Part shown: in pieces, positions 7,660-15,217 of the stretch | Layout of the letters: each line of letters begins with the position of its first letter | How positions within the stretch are numbered: the stretch's first letter is position 1 | Source: Botryosphaeria dothidea | Taxonomy: Eukaryota > Ascomycota > Dothideomycetes > Botryosphaeriales > Botryosphaeriaceae | Direction: 5' to 3' | DNA: 15,217 nt | Assembly: GCA_011503125.2 (NCBI GenBank) | Contig: WWBZ02000038.1 | Coordinates: 1 to 15,217 of the forward strand | Notes under the pieces: model-generated | Databases searched by the model: none | What the model was told of the DNA's origin: nothing | The model's input: only the letters and a program-made list of their open reading frames with translations | Translations under genes and position numbers: made by a program

Positions 7660-8320
7660 CTCTCCCCTCACCAGCGCGGCATTATACTTACCTATATGGC
7701 ATTAGGCAAGAAGCCGGCTTAGTTTAAAAGCGAGCTTGGTGTGTCGAAATCGGCTATTTACACCGCCACACTACGTGCGTCGCAGTGCAACGAGGGACGC
7801 TGTGAGCTTCGTTCTGGCAGGCCCAAGATCTCTTCAGATAGCAACAAAGGACACATTCCGTGTATCGTACGAAAGAACCCTAAGATCACCTACAAAAAGC
7901 GTGCAAACAGACCGGTGTGGACTGCCACGACCGGACCATTGCGCGCCTCTTAGATACTTACAGCCTACGCAAATGACGCGTAGGAGGCCGACCAGAACTT
8001 GCGAAAGAACACGCAGCAATCTGGCTGGCCTCTGCGCACGGGCATTTGGACTGGACACTGCAGCAATGGGCTGAAGTCATGTGGGCAGATGAGTGCTCTG
8101 CGAAGCGCGGTAGAGGCGCGAAACGCAAGTGGTGTTTTCGCACACTCGAGCAGAAGTAGGACCGCCCAATGACCCAAAAGTACGCCAGATGCAAGGGCGT
8201 ATCTATTATGTGAAGAAATTTTGACAAAGAATAAGATCATGATGTCGAGAAGAGATATTGTTGCACGTCCTGAACGCGACCGATGGTTCGCTGCAGAAGG
8301 GTCACGAATATTCATAGCCT
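7660..8320 (+). pseudogene. Tc1/mariner-type transposase, decayed and 3'-truncated
   Basis: A cut-and-paste transposase relic. One plus-strand frame with one or two shifts reads GIILTYMALGKKPA, FKSELGVSKSAIYTATLR (first helix-turn-helix, 7722-7776), LRSGRPKISSDS, IVRKNPKITYKK, then after a shift near 7895 DRTIARLLDTYSLRK (second helix-turn-helix, about 7933-7977), HLDWTLQQWAEVMWADECSA (first catalytic Asp in MWADE, about 8045-8105) and RKWCFRT. Stops replace expected Trp (before RVGGRP, before DRPMTQK) and Gln (before FKSEL). Similarity fades after KGVSIM (about 8205), so the second Asp and the final acidic residue are absent. The TIR element borders it at left; the copia-A LTR starts at 8331. 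Confidence 0.8.
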
Positions 8321-8330
8321 GACAAATTAT

Positions 8331-8592
8331 TGTAACGGTTTAGGCATCACTTGGGCATACGGTGGCAATTTAGGCACCTACCTACTACCCAACCTGCTCC
8401 GTGCTTAAAAACACTACCTAATATCTGCCCAATCACTACCTTAACTCTACCCAATTTGTACCTAACAGTCATGTATTTAAGCCACCATAGTTACTACCTT
8501 CAGATATCAGAGTCTTCTATATCTTCGTTTTCTCTCCCTAGGCACGTAAGGATATGCTGCGCATTCAGCAAGTTCCCGAGGGAACTGCAATA
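8331..8592 (+). repeat. 5' LTR of copia element A
   Basis: Starts TGTAACGGTTTAGGC. Its end is CTGCAATA, directly before the primer site; comparison with the solo LTR (..GGAACA) and the element-B LTR (..CCAACA) suggests the final CA has mutated to TA, a RIP-type change. A TATA-like ATGTATTTAAG lies at 8470-8480, preceded by four 11-bp repeats (about 8411-8454). Confidence 0.85.
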
Positions 8593-8605
8593 GTTATGAG
8601 CCCGG
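8593..8605 (+). other. Primer-binding site for half-tRNA initiator Met (copia A)
   Basis: GTTATGAGCCCGG directly follows the LTR. TTATGAGCC is the complement of the initiator tRNA-Met anticodon stem-loop (GGCTCATAA), not of the tRNA 3' end. This is the half-tRNA priming mode known for Drosophila copia and yeast Ty5. The same 13 bases follow the LTR of element B at 10709. Confidence 0.8.
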
Positions 8606-8736
8606 ATCACGCACTCTTTTGCGTGCACTTATTCTACACCTAGTATAGCCTCTTTTACCTTTATCTATTAGACCCTCTTAGTACGGCTAGAACCTTATTC
8701 CTAGCCTCAATAATAACATTATCTCGACCTTCTACG

Positions 8737-9487
8737 ATAAGTTCCTTAATAACCAGGGCCATTTTAGCCAAGCCTTCAGACTGGGATAATTGGCTATACC
8801 TAGTTAAGTCCCGCGCCGAGTCCCTAGAGATCTGGGACCTCATCAACCCAGATACTTAACCTAAACTAGTACAACCGGTTAAGCCAACCGCACCTACCTT
8901 TTAAGTTAACGATAACGGCAACCTTACTACGGATAAGGACGTCTTTGCCGCCTATAACGCTAAGTACCGTAACAATCTTTCTGACTACAATACCTATCGG
9001 AAAGCAATCATAGACCTGACTACCTATATTTAGGAGTCAACCTTAGTTAACCTTCTTACGTATATTACGGATAAGCCTTCGCACCCGTGGGACCTTCTTT
9101 AGGCACTTAGGTAACGTCTAGTACCAACGGACGCTGCTAGAACCCTAGAGCTTAAATAGTAATATTAGAACCTTCGGGTTACTCCGAAAACCCAGGAAAT
9201 CGAGTCTTAGATTCAATAATGGGAACGGCTCTATTCTAGAGCTAAGGCTCAGAATCTCGCGGAGGTTTAAGGGTCTAAGCCCGTACGAGACTTTCTCTTG
9301 GCTATTAAGCCTATTTTCTCTTATTTCGCCAACTTTTAGGAGCTATCTATGCTTAACGATAACATAGAACCAGATTTCTATACAATTACGGAGAAATTTC
9401 GGCAACACGTACGCCTAAATAAGCTCGTTGATTCTCAGCTAATTAAGGGAAGCCACGTAGCCTTTACTACTATACTTAGCGGAACAG
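8737..9487 (+). pseudogene. Copia-A gag, interrupted by RIP-type stops
   Basis: Gag of a fungal copia element (UBN2/retrotrans_gag-like architecture). One frame reads SDWDNWLYLVKSRAESLEIW and DLINPD (about 8778-8853), DVFAAYNAKYRNNLSDYNTY (about 8938-8997), ESTLVNLLTYITDKPSHPWD, RLVPTDAARTLELK, IQQWERLYSRAKAQNLAEV, SKPVRDFLLAIKPIFSYFAN, and TITEKFRQHVRLNKL to about 9430. Stops stand where Gln or Trp is expected: TAA 8857-8859, TAG before ESTLV, TAG and TAA around ALR, TAG before YYQNL, TAG before IQQWE, TAA before GSKP, TAG before ELSML. The start codon is not identifiable. The C-terminal CxC knuckle and protease are replaced by the LINE junction. Confidence 0.85.
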
Positions 9488-10560
9488 CAAGGCTACCAAG
9501 CTGGGTGGAAAGATTCACTCACTCCTTCCTACAGGGCAGGTCTACACAGCTCTCCTTTGGTGGTTACACCAGCCAACTGATTCCAACCCCCACTGGGATC
9601 CCTCAGGGATCCTCACTCTCACCAATCCTCTACCTCTACTTTGCCTCTAACCTTCTTATAGAGCTTAAAAGGGGAAGTACCTTCCCCCTAGGCTTTGTAG
9701 ATGACATTAACATCCTTACCTTTAGTAGGTTAATAGAACAAAACTGTAGAGTACTAGAGGAGGCCAACAACACTTGTGAGCAGTGGGCAGCCACCCATGG
9801 CTCTACATTTTCCCTAGATAAGTACTACCTTATCCACTTTACTAGAAGGCCACGAAGATTCAACATGGAGGCTAGGATTCAAATCCCTGGCTTTAGAGGC
9901 AACCCTGAGCCATAGGTTAAGATCCTTGGCATCCATGTAGATAGCAAGCTCAGGTGGGGACCCCATATCAGGGAGACTAATGCTAAGGCAATAAAGCAAT
10001 GCACCTCTCTCTCCAGACTTGCAGCATCTACCTGGGGAGCCTCCTTTATAAAGGCACGCCATATCTACACTACAGTAGTAAGACCAGTTCTTACCTATGG
10101 CTGTGGGGTATGGCATACCCCAGAAGGGACCCCAGGAGGGAGAAAGATAGCAGCCAAACCTCTGGAAAAGATTCAAAGCTAGTGCCTACGTGTCATCTCT
10201 GGAGCATACAAGTCAACACCTACCCAAACACTAGAACACGAGGCTGGGATCCCCCCCTATCACTCCACATGGATGAGCTCACACTGGCACAGACAATTAG
10301 GAGCAAAAAGGGACCAGTAGCCACAGTGGTTGAGAATACATGTAGGGACATTAAGATGATTACTAGGGCTACACTAAATGCTAAGGGAGCTTCTAGCCTA
10401 GCTAGGAGGATACTACTAAGGAGGAGACTGGACTCCCTTCTTAATAGCTGCCCCCCTACAAGTCAAAAGTTCCCAGAGCGAACTAGGCTTCGTTTGGTAA
10501 TCAGAGAGCTGTGGAAGAAGAAGTGGATAGAGAAAAATAAGATAGGAAAGGAGAGACAAG
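9488..10560 (+). pseudogene. Tad1-like LINE reverse transcriptase, 5'-truncated
   Basis: LINE RT of ORF2: ARLPSWVERFTHSFLQGRST, then PTGIPQGSSLSPILYLYFAS (9588-9647) and the catalytic GFVDDINIL (9691-9717) with both Asp present. Downstream come VKILGIHVDSKLRWGPHI, RPVLTYGCGVWHTPEG (about 10082-10130) and CLRVISGAYKSTPTQTLEHE. A one-base loss in a 7-C run at 10251-10257 shifts frame; the C-terminus continues in the new frame to 10560, where a copia LTR is inserted. Stops at 9913 and 10180 stand for Gln. Everything N-terminal of RT motif 2 is missing, as in 5'-truncated LINE copies. It is much less degraded than the minus-strand LINE. Confidence 0.88.
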
Positions 10561-10708
10561 TGTTGGAAATCACGTGTTTTGCATATTGCTTTTGCAACAC
10601 CAGATAGCTTAGTCACTCACTTACGTATATAAGGAGGGTAGGCCACCTACGCCCTTCCTCCTCATGCCAATCATCAATAGATCATCATTGTTCATCAACA
10701 TACCAACA
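10561..10708 (+). repeat. 5' LTR of copia element B (148 bp)
   Basis: Begins TGTTGG and ends CCAACA, a perfect 6-bp terminal inversion with TG...CA ends. It contains TATATAA at 10626-10632 as likely TATA box. It is followed without gap by the half-tRNA primer site. No second copy is in the window. Confidence 0.85.
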
Positions 10709-10721
10709 GTTATGAGCCCGG
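10709..10721 (+). other. Primer-binding site for half-tRNA initiator Met (copia B)
   Basis: GTTATGAGCCCGG, identical over 13 bases to the primer site of element A although the LTRs are unrelated in sequence. Complementary to the initiator tRNA-Met anticodon stem-loop. Confidence 0.8.
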
Positions 10722-11017
10722 AATCACTTCCAAAACTCGTTATCCATCGTTTGATCTCTGTATAAGCGTCTTATACGCTTATAACGTTCTCTCTGCGGTA
10801 TCCAGAAGAACACTATGTTGTTGCACCCTGCTGTAACACACTGCGACCGTGCGACGGCTTCCCTCCACGTGTCATTTCATCAACAGTCATCACGACACAG
10901 CTATTTGCCTCAACATCGAGCATCTCAAGTATCTAATACACGTTCCTAGCTAGCTTTAACCCTTTTAGTTAGCTGTACGACGTTAACTGACGAATAGCAC
11001 CTATTCGTTACCCACCC
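10722..11017 (+). other. Copia-B untranslated leader with two hairpins
   Basis: No gene. Two inverted repeats are visible: TATAAGCGT (10761-10769) with ACGCTTATA (10775-10783), and ACGAATAG (10990-10997) with CTATTCGT (11001-11008), the latter ending nine bases before the gag ATG. Leaders of retroelements carry dimerisation and packaging structures, so such a role is plausible but not shown. Confidence 0.6.
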
Positions 11018-12110
11018 ATGTCGTCTTCGAAGCCAATCATCGTCCTCAAGTCTTCGCAAGACTAGGATGAATGGTTCTCATCGTCCAATCGCGTGCAAAG
11101 AAGGCTCGCTTATACGACTACATCGATCCAACCAAGGACTCACGTCCGCAAACAACCAATCGCGCCCACCAAGCCTCCTCTACCAACAGGCAATATCACC
11201 GACGCGGATCGTGAGAAGCACAAGTGGAAGCGCGAGGACTATAAGGAGGAATAAAAAGGAGTACGACAGGCAGATGCGAGAGCTCAATAACCTCTCATCA
11301 CTCATTGAAGACTCAGTGTCTCAGCCACTACTACCACTCCTGCGCAAGGTCGAGGATTCACATCCTTACGCCACAGTTGCGCGCCTTACAAGCACGACTT
11401 TAACCTTCCACCTCTACACAACAGGAGTTCGTTCTTAATAAGCTCCGCGAGCTTGAGAAGCCTCCAACTACCCAGAGCACTGAAAAGTGGCTCACACAAT
11501 GGGAAGAGTGTGTATTCAAAGCACGCTCTCTTGGCCTCTCTGATGTCGAAGGCTCTCGAGGAGTAAATATATTCCTCAAGCCTATCATGCAACACGACTC
11601 AGAATACGCTAGCCCTATCCTTCGTGAGCTGCGACTCGGTACTAAGACGCTTGACGTTTCAGATGTCATTATCGATTATCGTGAGCATGCTCGCCAGAAG
11701 CAAGCGCTCATAACGAACAAGACTCATGCGACCTTCGCAGCTACTCTACGAGGCGAGGAGCAGCCGTAGAAGCCTCCTAAATGCTTATGTGGACTCCTAC
11801 ACTGGTACTTCCAGTGCTTCTATCTCAATCCGAACGCGCCCAACCGTCCTGCCGACTTCAAACCAAACAAGAAGGTCCAGGATAAGATCCTTAAGCTCAT
11901 GAAGAATGACAAGATCAAGACGCAAGTTGAGAATGCACTCAAGCGCGGTACACCGCCAACACCTCACACACAAGGTAACAAGGGTAAAGCAAGGAGCCTA
12001 AGCCTAACACGCTTGCAAATGATGATAATAGTAATGACGAGCAAGGATCTATTAAGTCCTTCCCAGCCGTTGTTGCGCAGTCATTTGCTACGCACCGAGA
12101 CTCGCGTCCA
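11018..12110 (+). pseudogene. Copia-B gag, multiple frameshifts and stops
   Basis: Gag of a fungal copia element. The start is ATG 11018 (MSSSKPIIVLKSSQD, then a stop where Trp is expected, DEWFS). Further segments in changing frames: VQSRAKKARLYDYIDPTKDS, KPPLPTGNITDADREKHKWK, EYDRQMRELNNLSSLIEDS, then KLRELEKPPTTQSTEKWLTQ and WEECVFKARSLGLSDVEGSR (11437-11560), and HARQKQALITNKTHATFAAT (about 11690-11750). A knuckle CLCGLLHWYFQC at 11782-11817 has the Cys-x-Cys-x3-His-x4-Cys spacing common in fungal copia Gag. The tail NDKIKTQVENALKRG precedes another shift. Compared with copia-A gag it keeps fewer stops but more indels. Confidence 0.82.
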
Positions 12111-12504
12111 ACCACGTTGGAGCTCTCATGGATCGTAGACACTGGTACCACTCATCACGTGTGTAACAGATATATGCGCAAAAGGTTTATCAAGACACGC
12201 AACGCAGGTCCAGATGACTTCGTGATCTGCGGCAACACGCGTGTGCCTATTAAGAGCTTCGGGAATATCACAGTCAATGCCCGCAACGGAAAGAAGAGCA
12301 AGGTTATCACCCTTCGTGATGTAGCCTACGTCCTAGTATTCATGGGCAACTTAGTCTCCATTTCTAAGACTGCCTGTGAGTGTCAGCACCGCCACTTGTG
12401 GTTTTATTGGCTCTGGTGGATTCTACCTGGAAGTCGCCACCAATGATGAGGAGATCCACGCCGGCCAGCCTTTGGCTTCGGATGCCTTCGCGACTGAGGC
12501 ATAG
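12111..12504 (+). pseudogene. Copia-B aspartic protease and start of Pol linker
   Basis: Retropepsin of copia Gag-Pol, which cleaves the polyprotein. LELSWIVDTGTTHHVCNRYM begins about 12117; the catalytic Asp-Thr-Gly (12138-12146) is intact. It continues FGNITVNARNGKKSKVITLR and AYVLVFMGNLVSIS to about 12366. A frameshift follows, and GSGGFYLEVATNDEEIHAGQ (12413-12470) in the next frame resembles the linker before the copia integrase. The reading ends at TAG 12502-12504 and no integrase HHCC motif follows, so the element is cut here. Confidence 0.82.
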
Positions 12505-12798
12505 ATTGAGTGGAGGGTGCCATGGCCTGCGAAGCTGGTAAGCTGAGTTGTATGTTAGCGGGGGGGTGTAGGAACGTACGCAGCCTTCGACGGCGATGGC
12601 GGAGGCCCTTCTGCACGGCCTTATTCGCCATATTTGCGGTTGGACAGAGAGCGGTGGTGGAGTCGTGTCGCAAGGAAAAAGAAGACGCGGGGTGTAGGTG
12701 TCAGCACGTGCACGCGCGCTTTGGCGTGGTTTTTGACGGAGCACAACTTTCACCCGAGCGCTTTCTCCTCCGAGACAACATCTCCGCTCCGCATCGCC
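12505..12798 (+). promoter_or_regulatory. Upstream region of the RNase P/MRP-family gene
   Basis: GC-rich sequence between the copia relic and the next ATG. Open frames here on both strands are overlapping and featureless, and I regard them as chance. No TATA box is clear; CACGTG at 12705-12710 is an E-box-like hexamer. This is the probable promoter and 5' untranslated region of the gene at 12799, so the transposon relic ends fewer than 300 bases from its start codon. Confidence 0.5.
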
Positions 12799-13468
12799 AT
12801 GGAAAGAAGCGCCGCAGAGACCAGAGAGCTCTCTACACGGCTCAAGTACCTCGATGAAGCCGCCCACGTCCTCGCATTGGCATCCCCAGAGACCTCATCC
12901 TTCCTGGAAATCTCAGTACAGCTACCTCGTGGCTGAGAATGATCTAACCCCTCCAGATGCACGAAAGAAAGACGTCTGCGGCGCTTGTGGGACCATCTTG
13001 ATCCCTGGACTATCATGCACTATCATCCAGGAAACTGACTTGCCCCTTGGGCCAAAGAAGAAAGGCAGTAATGTTGAGGAGCGAACGGCCTCGAAGGACA
13101 ACATTCCTAAGAAGATGAAAATCTACTCTTGCTCGCGCTGCTCAAGCAAGACACGATTACCAATACAGTCCACCAAAGCACGCATGAACGCCCCAAAGCG
13201 GCGAAGGCTTCAACAGCGGCAAGCTCCACGACTACCGTGACCGCGTCTGCCCAACCCACAGAAGCGAAATCTAGTGCTGCAACAAATGCAGCAGTGCCAG
13301 TTTCGGCACCGCCGAATCCGGCTCCAGCTGCGGCAAATGCAAGCAGCAAGAAGAGAGCGAAGACGCGGAAGGGTGGTCTTCAGGCTTTGCTTGCTAATAA
13401 CAAAAAAGACACGGGCTCCTCCAAGGGGCTTTGGTCTCGACCTGATGGATTTGATGCGCAGCGAATGA
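12799..13468 (+). CDS. RNase P/MRP Rpr2/Snm1/Rpp21-family zinc protein (three frame breaks)
   Basis: Members of this family are zinc-binding subunits of nuclear RNase P or RNase MRP, acting in tRNA and rRNA processing. From ATG 12799 (context GCCATGG): a helical N-terminus LKYLDEAAHVLALASPETSS, then SQYSYLVAEND, a CGACGTILIPG zinc half-site (Cys about residues 60 and 63) and YSCSRCSSKTRLP (Cys about 111 and 114), an Ala/Pro/Ser/Thr-rich linker, the basic KKRAKTRKGGLQALLANNK, and GLDLMDLMRSE at the C-terminus ending TGA 13466-13468. Three frame changes interrupt it: one extra base in AAA near 12909, one base short in CCCC near 13190, one extra G in GGGG near 13425. Without them the product would be about 220 residues, normal for the fungal family. 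I infer sequencing errors. Whether it is Snm1 or Rpr2 is not decidable. Confidence 0.82.
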
Positions 13469-13816
13469 TCAGCGATGCCCTCAGATCTCAATGGGGCCCC
13501 TGGAGGGGAGGTCCTCACAAGCCAGCAGGCGCTCGTAGGGCTGAGGCTCGAGGGCCCGCCTGTCGCCGCAACGCACGGCCCACGGGCGCGGGGCAAATCC
13601 TCGTCATTCGCCGCCACTACTTTTTTTCGAGCAGCTTCTGCCGACTAAGCAACCACTCCACCCCACACCCTCTGACTCCGAGCTTGCGAGTATTTTCTTG
13701 CTTGTCGCAAACAGTACTCTTACACCACTCTCACGTTTCTTCAAGCAACAACTTCTGCACCGCGCGCCACGCATACGTCGGGTTTCAACGAGCCGCCGAA
13801 TCACACACTGCCCAAC
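13469..13816 (+). promoter_or_regulatory. Intergenic region: 3' end of the RNase P-family gene and ZPR1 promoter
   Basis: No gene. The left half is GC-rich and the right half (about 13610-13816) is pyrimidine-rich with CACCACTCTC- and TTCTTCAAG-like runs typical of fungal core promoters and 5' untranslated regions. The start context CCCAACATGTC for ZPR1 is favourable. No TATA box is evident. Confidence 0.5.
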
Positions 13817-15217
13817 ATGTCGGTTCCAGGCAGGAGTCTGGCAAAGGACCTCTTCGAGGATATGGGCCGCAAGGTCCAGGAGGCTGCCTCGACCATGACC
13901 GAAGATGGCGAGCCCACCAAGGTTGTTGAGGAAATTGAGAGTTTGTGCATGAACTGCCACGACGATGTATGCCCCTCCAAAAATTCCGTGCGCTGAGAGA
14001 AAATACTAACATCTCAGCAGGGCGTAACCAAGCTCCTTCTTACCCGCATTCCGTTTTTCAAGGAAATCGTCATTAATGTCCTTCGACTGTCCCCACTGTG
14101 GATTCAAGAACTCCCGAAATCCCAGCCTGCCGGAGAAATTCAACCCAGAGGCGCCAAATACGTCCTCAAGGTCGAGAACGCCAACGACCTCAACCGCCAA
14201 GTCGTGAAGAGTGACACTTGCATATTCAGGATCGAGGATATTGACTTGGAGATTCCTGCGGGTCGCGGTCAGCTAAGCAATGTGGAGGGTATTCTGAGGA
14301 TGGTCCAACAGGATCTCGACCAGAAGCAGGAAGAGAGGAGACAACTCGTGCCCGAAGTTGCAACCAAGATTCAGGGGAGTAATGGACACACTGCAGCAAA
14401 TGTACGAAGGCCAGAAGTTCCCCTTCTCAATCACCGTGGATGACCCTGCCGGTACTCTTGGGTTGAAGCCCTCTGTGGGAGAGAGTGGTGCGAAGTTCTC
14501 GAAGCACGAGTACGCAAGAACACCCGAGCAGAACACCGCCTCTCGCTTGGCCCCGAACGCTGAAGCTACCGGTCCCGTCGAGGCTCCCGAGCCCACCATC
14601 CGCCCCGAGTACCAAGCCAACCAGATGTTACCCCCAGGCTCCTGAGAGGCCAATGGTCAACAACGTCGATGACGAGGAGATTGTCGAAAACCAGGTTCTA
14701 TTCCTTCCCCGCCAGCTGTCCTGGTTGCACCAAGCCCTGCACCACCAACATGAAGATGGTCAACATTCCCTACTTCAAGCAGGTTGTCCTCATGAGCACC
14801 GTTTGCGAGCACTGCGGCTACCGTAGCAATGAGGTCAAGACGGGTGGAGAGGTGCCCGAGCAGGGCCGCCGCATCACCATCACGGTCCAGAGCAAGGAGG
14901 ACCTGTCGCGCGACCATCCTCAAGTCGGAGTCGTGCGCCATGAACTGCCCGGAGCTTAGCCTGCTCGTCGAGCCAGGCACTATTGGGTGGCCGCTTCACG
15001 ACCATCGAGGGCCTGCTCACCAACATCCGCAACGACCTCCGCAGCAACATCTTCGGCGACGAAGACGAGAAGCACGACTCCATTGATGTTGAGGCGCGCG
15101 CCAAGTGTGGACGCCTTCTTCGCCCAGCTGGATGATGCCATCGAGAGCAGGCTGAAGTTTACCATCATCCTGTCTGATCCTCTGGCTAGGCAGCTACGTC
15201 CAGAGCTTTGCGGCGCC
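13817..15217 (+). CDS. ZPR1: ZPR1 zinc-finger protein, partial at window end, many single-base insertions
   Basis: ZPR1 is a conserved eukaryotic two-module zinc protein that binds translation elongation factor eEF1A and, in yeast, helps it fold. ATG at 13817: MSVPGRSLAKDLFEDMG. Module 1 has CMNC (residues 44-47) and, after the intron, GVTKLLLTRIPFFKEIVI with CPHC (73-76), then YVLKVENANDLNRQVVKSDT and the signature FRIEDIDLEIPAGRGQLSNV EGI. Module 2 has FPASCPGCTKPC, KMVNIPYFKQVVLMSTVCEH-C, GYRSNEVKTGGEVPEQGRRI, and GLLTNIRNDL. About 445 residues are in the window; a short C-terminus is missing. About ten single-base insertions break the frame (near 14074, 14117, 14126, 14372, 14630, 14695, 14915, 14970, 15105, 15195), each next to a like base. 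There is no substitution-type stop. The gene itself is probably intact. Confidence 0.94.
13967..14020 (+). other. ZPR1: Intron of ZPR1 (54 bp)
   Basis: GTATGC donor after GAC GAT (Asp-Asp), branch site TACTAAC at 14004-14010, acceptor CAG ending 14020. Removal joins CMNCHDD to GVTKLLLTRIP, which fits the family. An alternative acceptor three bases earlier would add one Gln. Without splicing the frame stops at TGA 13994-13996. Confidence 0.92.

Larger units (their letters stand above)
8331..9487 (+). mobile_element. Ty1/copia element A, 5' LTR to gag, truncated
   Basis: Order: LTR 8331-8592, half-tRNA primer site 8593-8605, leader, gag to about 9487. There the sequence switches to LINE reverse transcriptase. 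No protease, integrase, RT or 3' LTR of this element is present. It shares its LTR family with the solo LTR at 4567-4832. All stops seen in gag are substitution type; no frameshift is needed over about 700 bases. Confidence 0.85.
10561..12504 (+). mobile_element. Ty1/copia element B, 5' LTR through protease, 3' part missing
   Basis: LTR 10561-10708, primer site 10709-10721, leader with hairpins, gag from 11018, CxC knuckle, protease, and the start of the protease-integrase linker, ending about 12504 where host promoter-like sequence begins. Integrase, RT-RNase H and the 3' LTR are absent. The LTR differs from that of element A in length and sequence. Inserted into the 3' part of the plus-strand LINE; ACAAG (10556-10560) is the presumptive target copy, its partner lost with the 3' end. 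Confidence 0.85.

Noticed and set aside
8857..9345. In-frame TAA/TAG at Gln positions as a sign of a reassigned genetic code
   Set aside because: Host genes here use normal stops and normal Gln codons, Trp codons are hit too, and conserved Cys and Asp codons show G-to-A changes. RIP explains all of these.
12364..12867. Long minus-strand frame (167 codons) across the copia end and the host promoter
   Set aside because: It spans two unrelated sequence types and runs antisense into the RNase P-family gene start; no motif, GC-rich chance frame.
13210..13617. Minus-strand frame of 135 codons
   Set aside because: It is antisense to the Ala/Pro-rich linker of the RNase P-family gene and shows no domain.
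1..15217. tRNA, rRNA, CRISPR or prokaryote-type operon features
   Set aside because: Scanning by eye showed no tRNA cloverleaf, rRNA segment, regularly spaced repeats or Shine-Dalgarno-linked gene series. The intron and the elements are eukaryotic.

Overview
The window looks like nuclear DNA from a filamentous ascomycete (Pezizomycotina; class not resolved). Evidence: a 54-bp fungal-type intron (GTATGC, TACTAAC, CAG) in a conserved gene; Ty3/gypsy, Ty1/copia, Tad1-like LINE and Tc1/mariner relics packed together; and a substitution pattern typical of repeat-induced point mutation (RIP). In the reading frames I followed, nearly all in-frame stops of the elements sit where Gln (CAA/CAG) or Trp (TGG) would be expected.

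Layout. 1-3490 (minus): 5' half of a Ty3/gypsy element (LTR/leader, gag, protease, reverse transcriptase running off the left edge). It is inserted into the start of ORF2 of a Tad1-like LINE whose ORF1 fills 3625-5428 (minus). That ORF1 is split by a 266-bp solo copia LTR (4567-4832) with a perfect 5-bp target duplication. 5468-7653: a 2.19-kb element with 165-bp terminal inverted repeats and no recognisable transposase. About 7660-8320 (plus): a decayed Tc1/mariner transposase. 8331-9487 (plus): 5' LTR, half-tRNA primer site and gag of copia element A (same LTR family as the solo LTR). About 9488-10560 (plus): a 5'-truncated LINE reverse transcriptase. 10561-12504 (plus): copia element B (148-bp LTR, primer site, leader, gag, protease), cut off at its right end. 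12799-13468 and 13817-15217 (plus): two host genes, an RNase P/MRP Rpr2/Snm1/Rpp21-family zinc protein and the eEF1A-assembly factor ZPR1 (C-terminus beyond the window).

The left 12.5 kb is a nested transposon graveyard whose order can partly be reconstructed: the LINE(-) received a copia-A LTR and a gypsy element; copia A is joined to a truncated LINE(+); LINE(+) received copia B. The right 2.7 kb is ordinary gene space without RIP-type stops. However, both host genes carry many single-base indels, mostly insertions beside a like base. I interpret these as uncorrected long-read sequencing errors, so frameshifts in this window are weaker evidence of decay than substitution-type stops. The least explained piece is the long-TIR element at 5468-7653.
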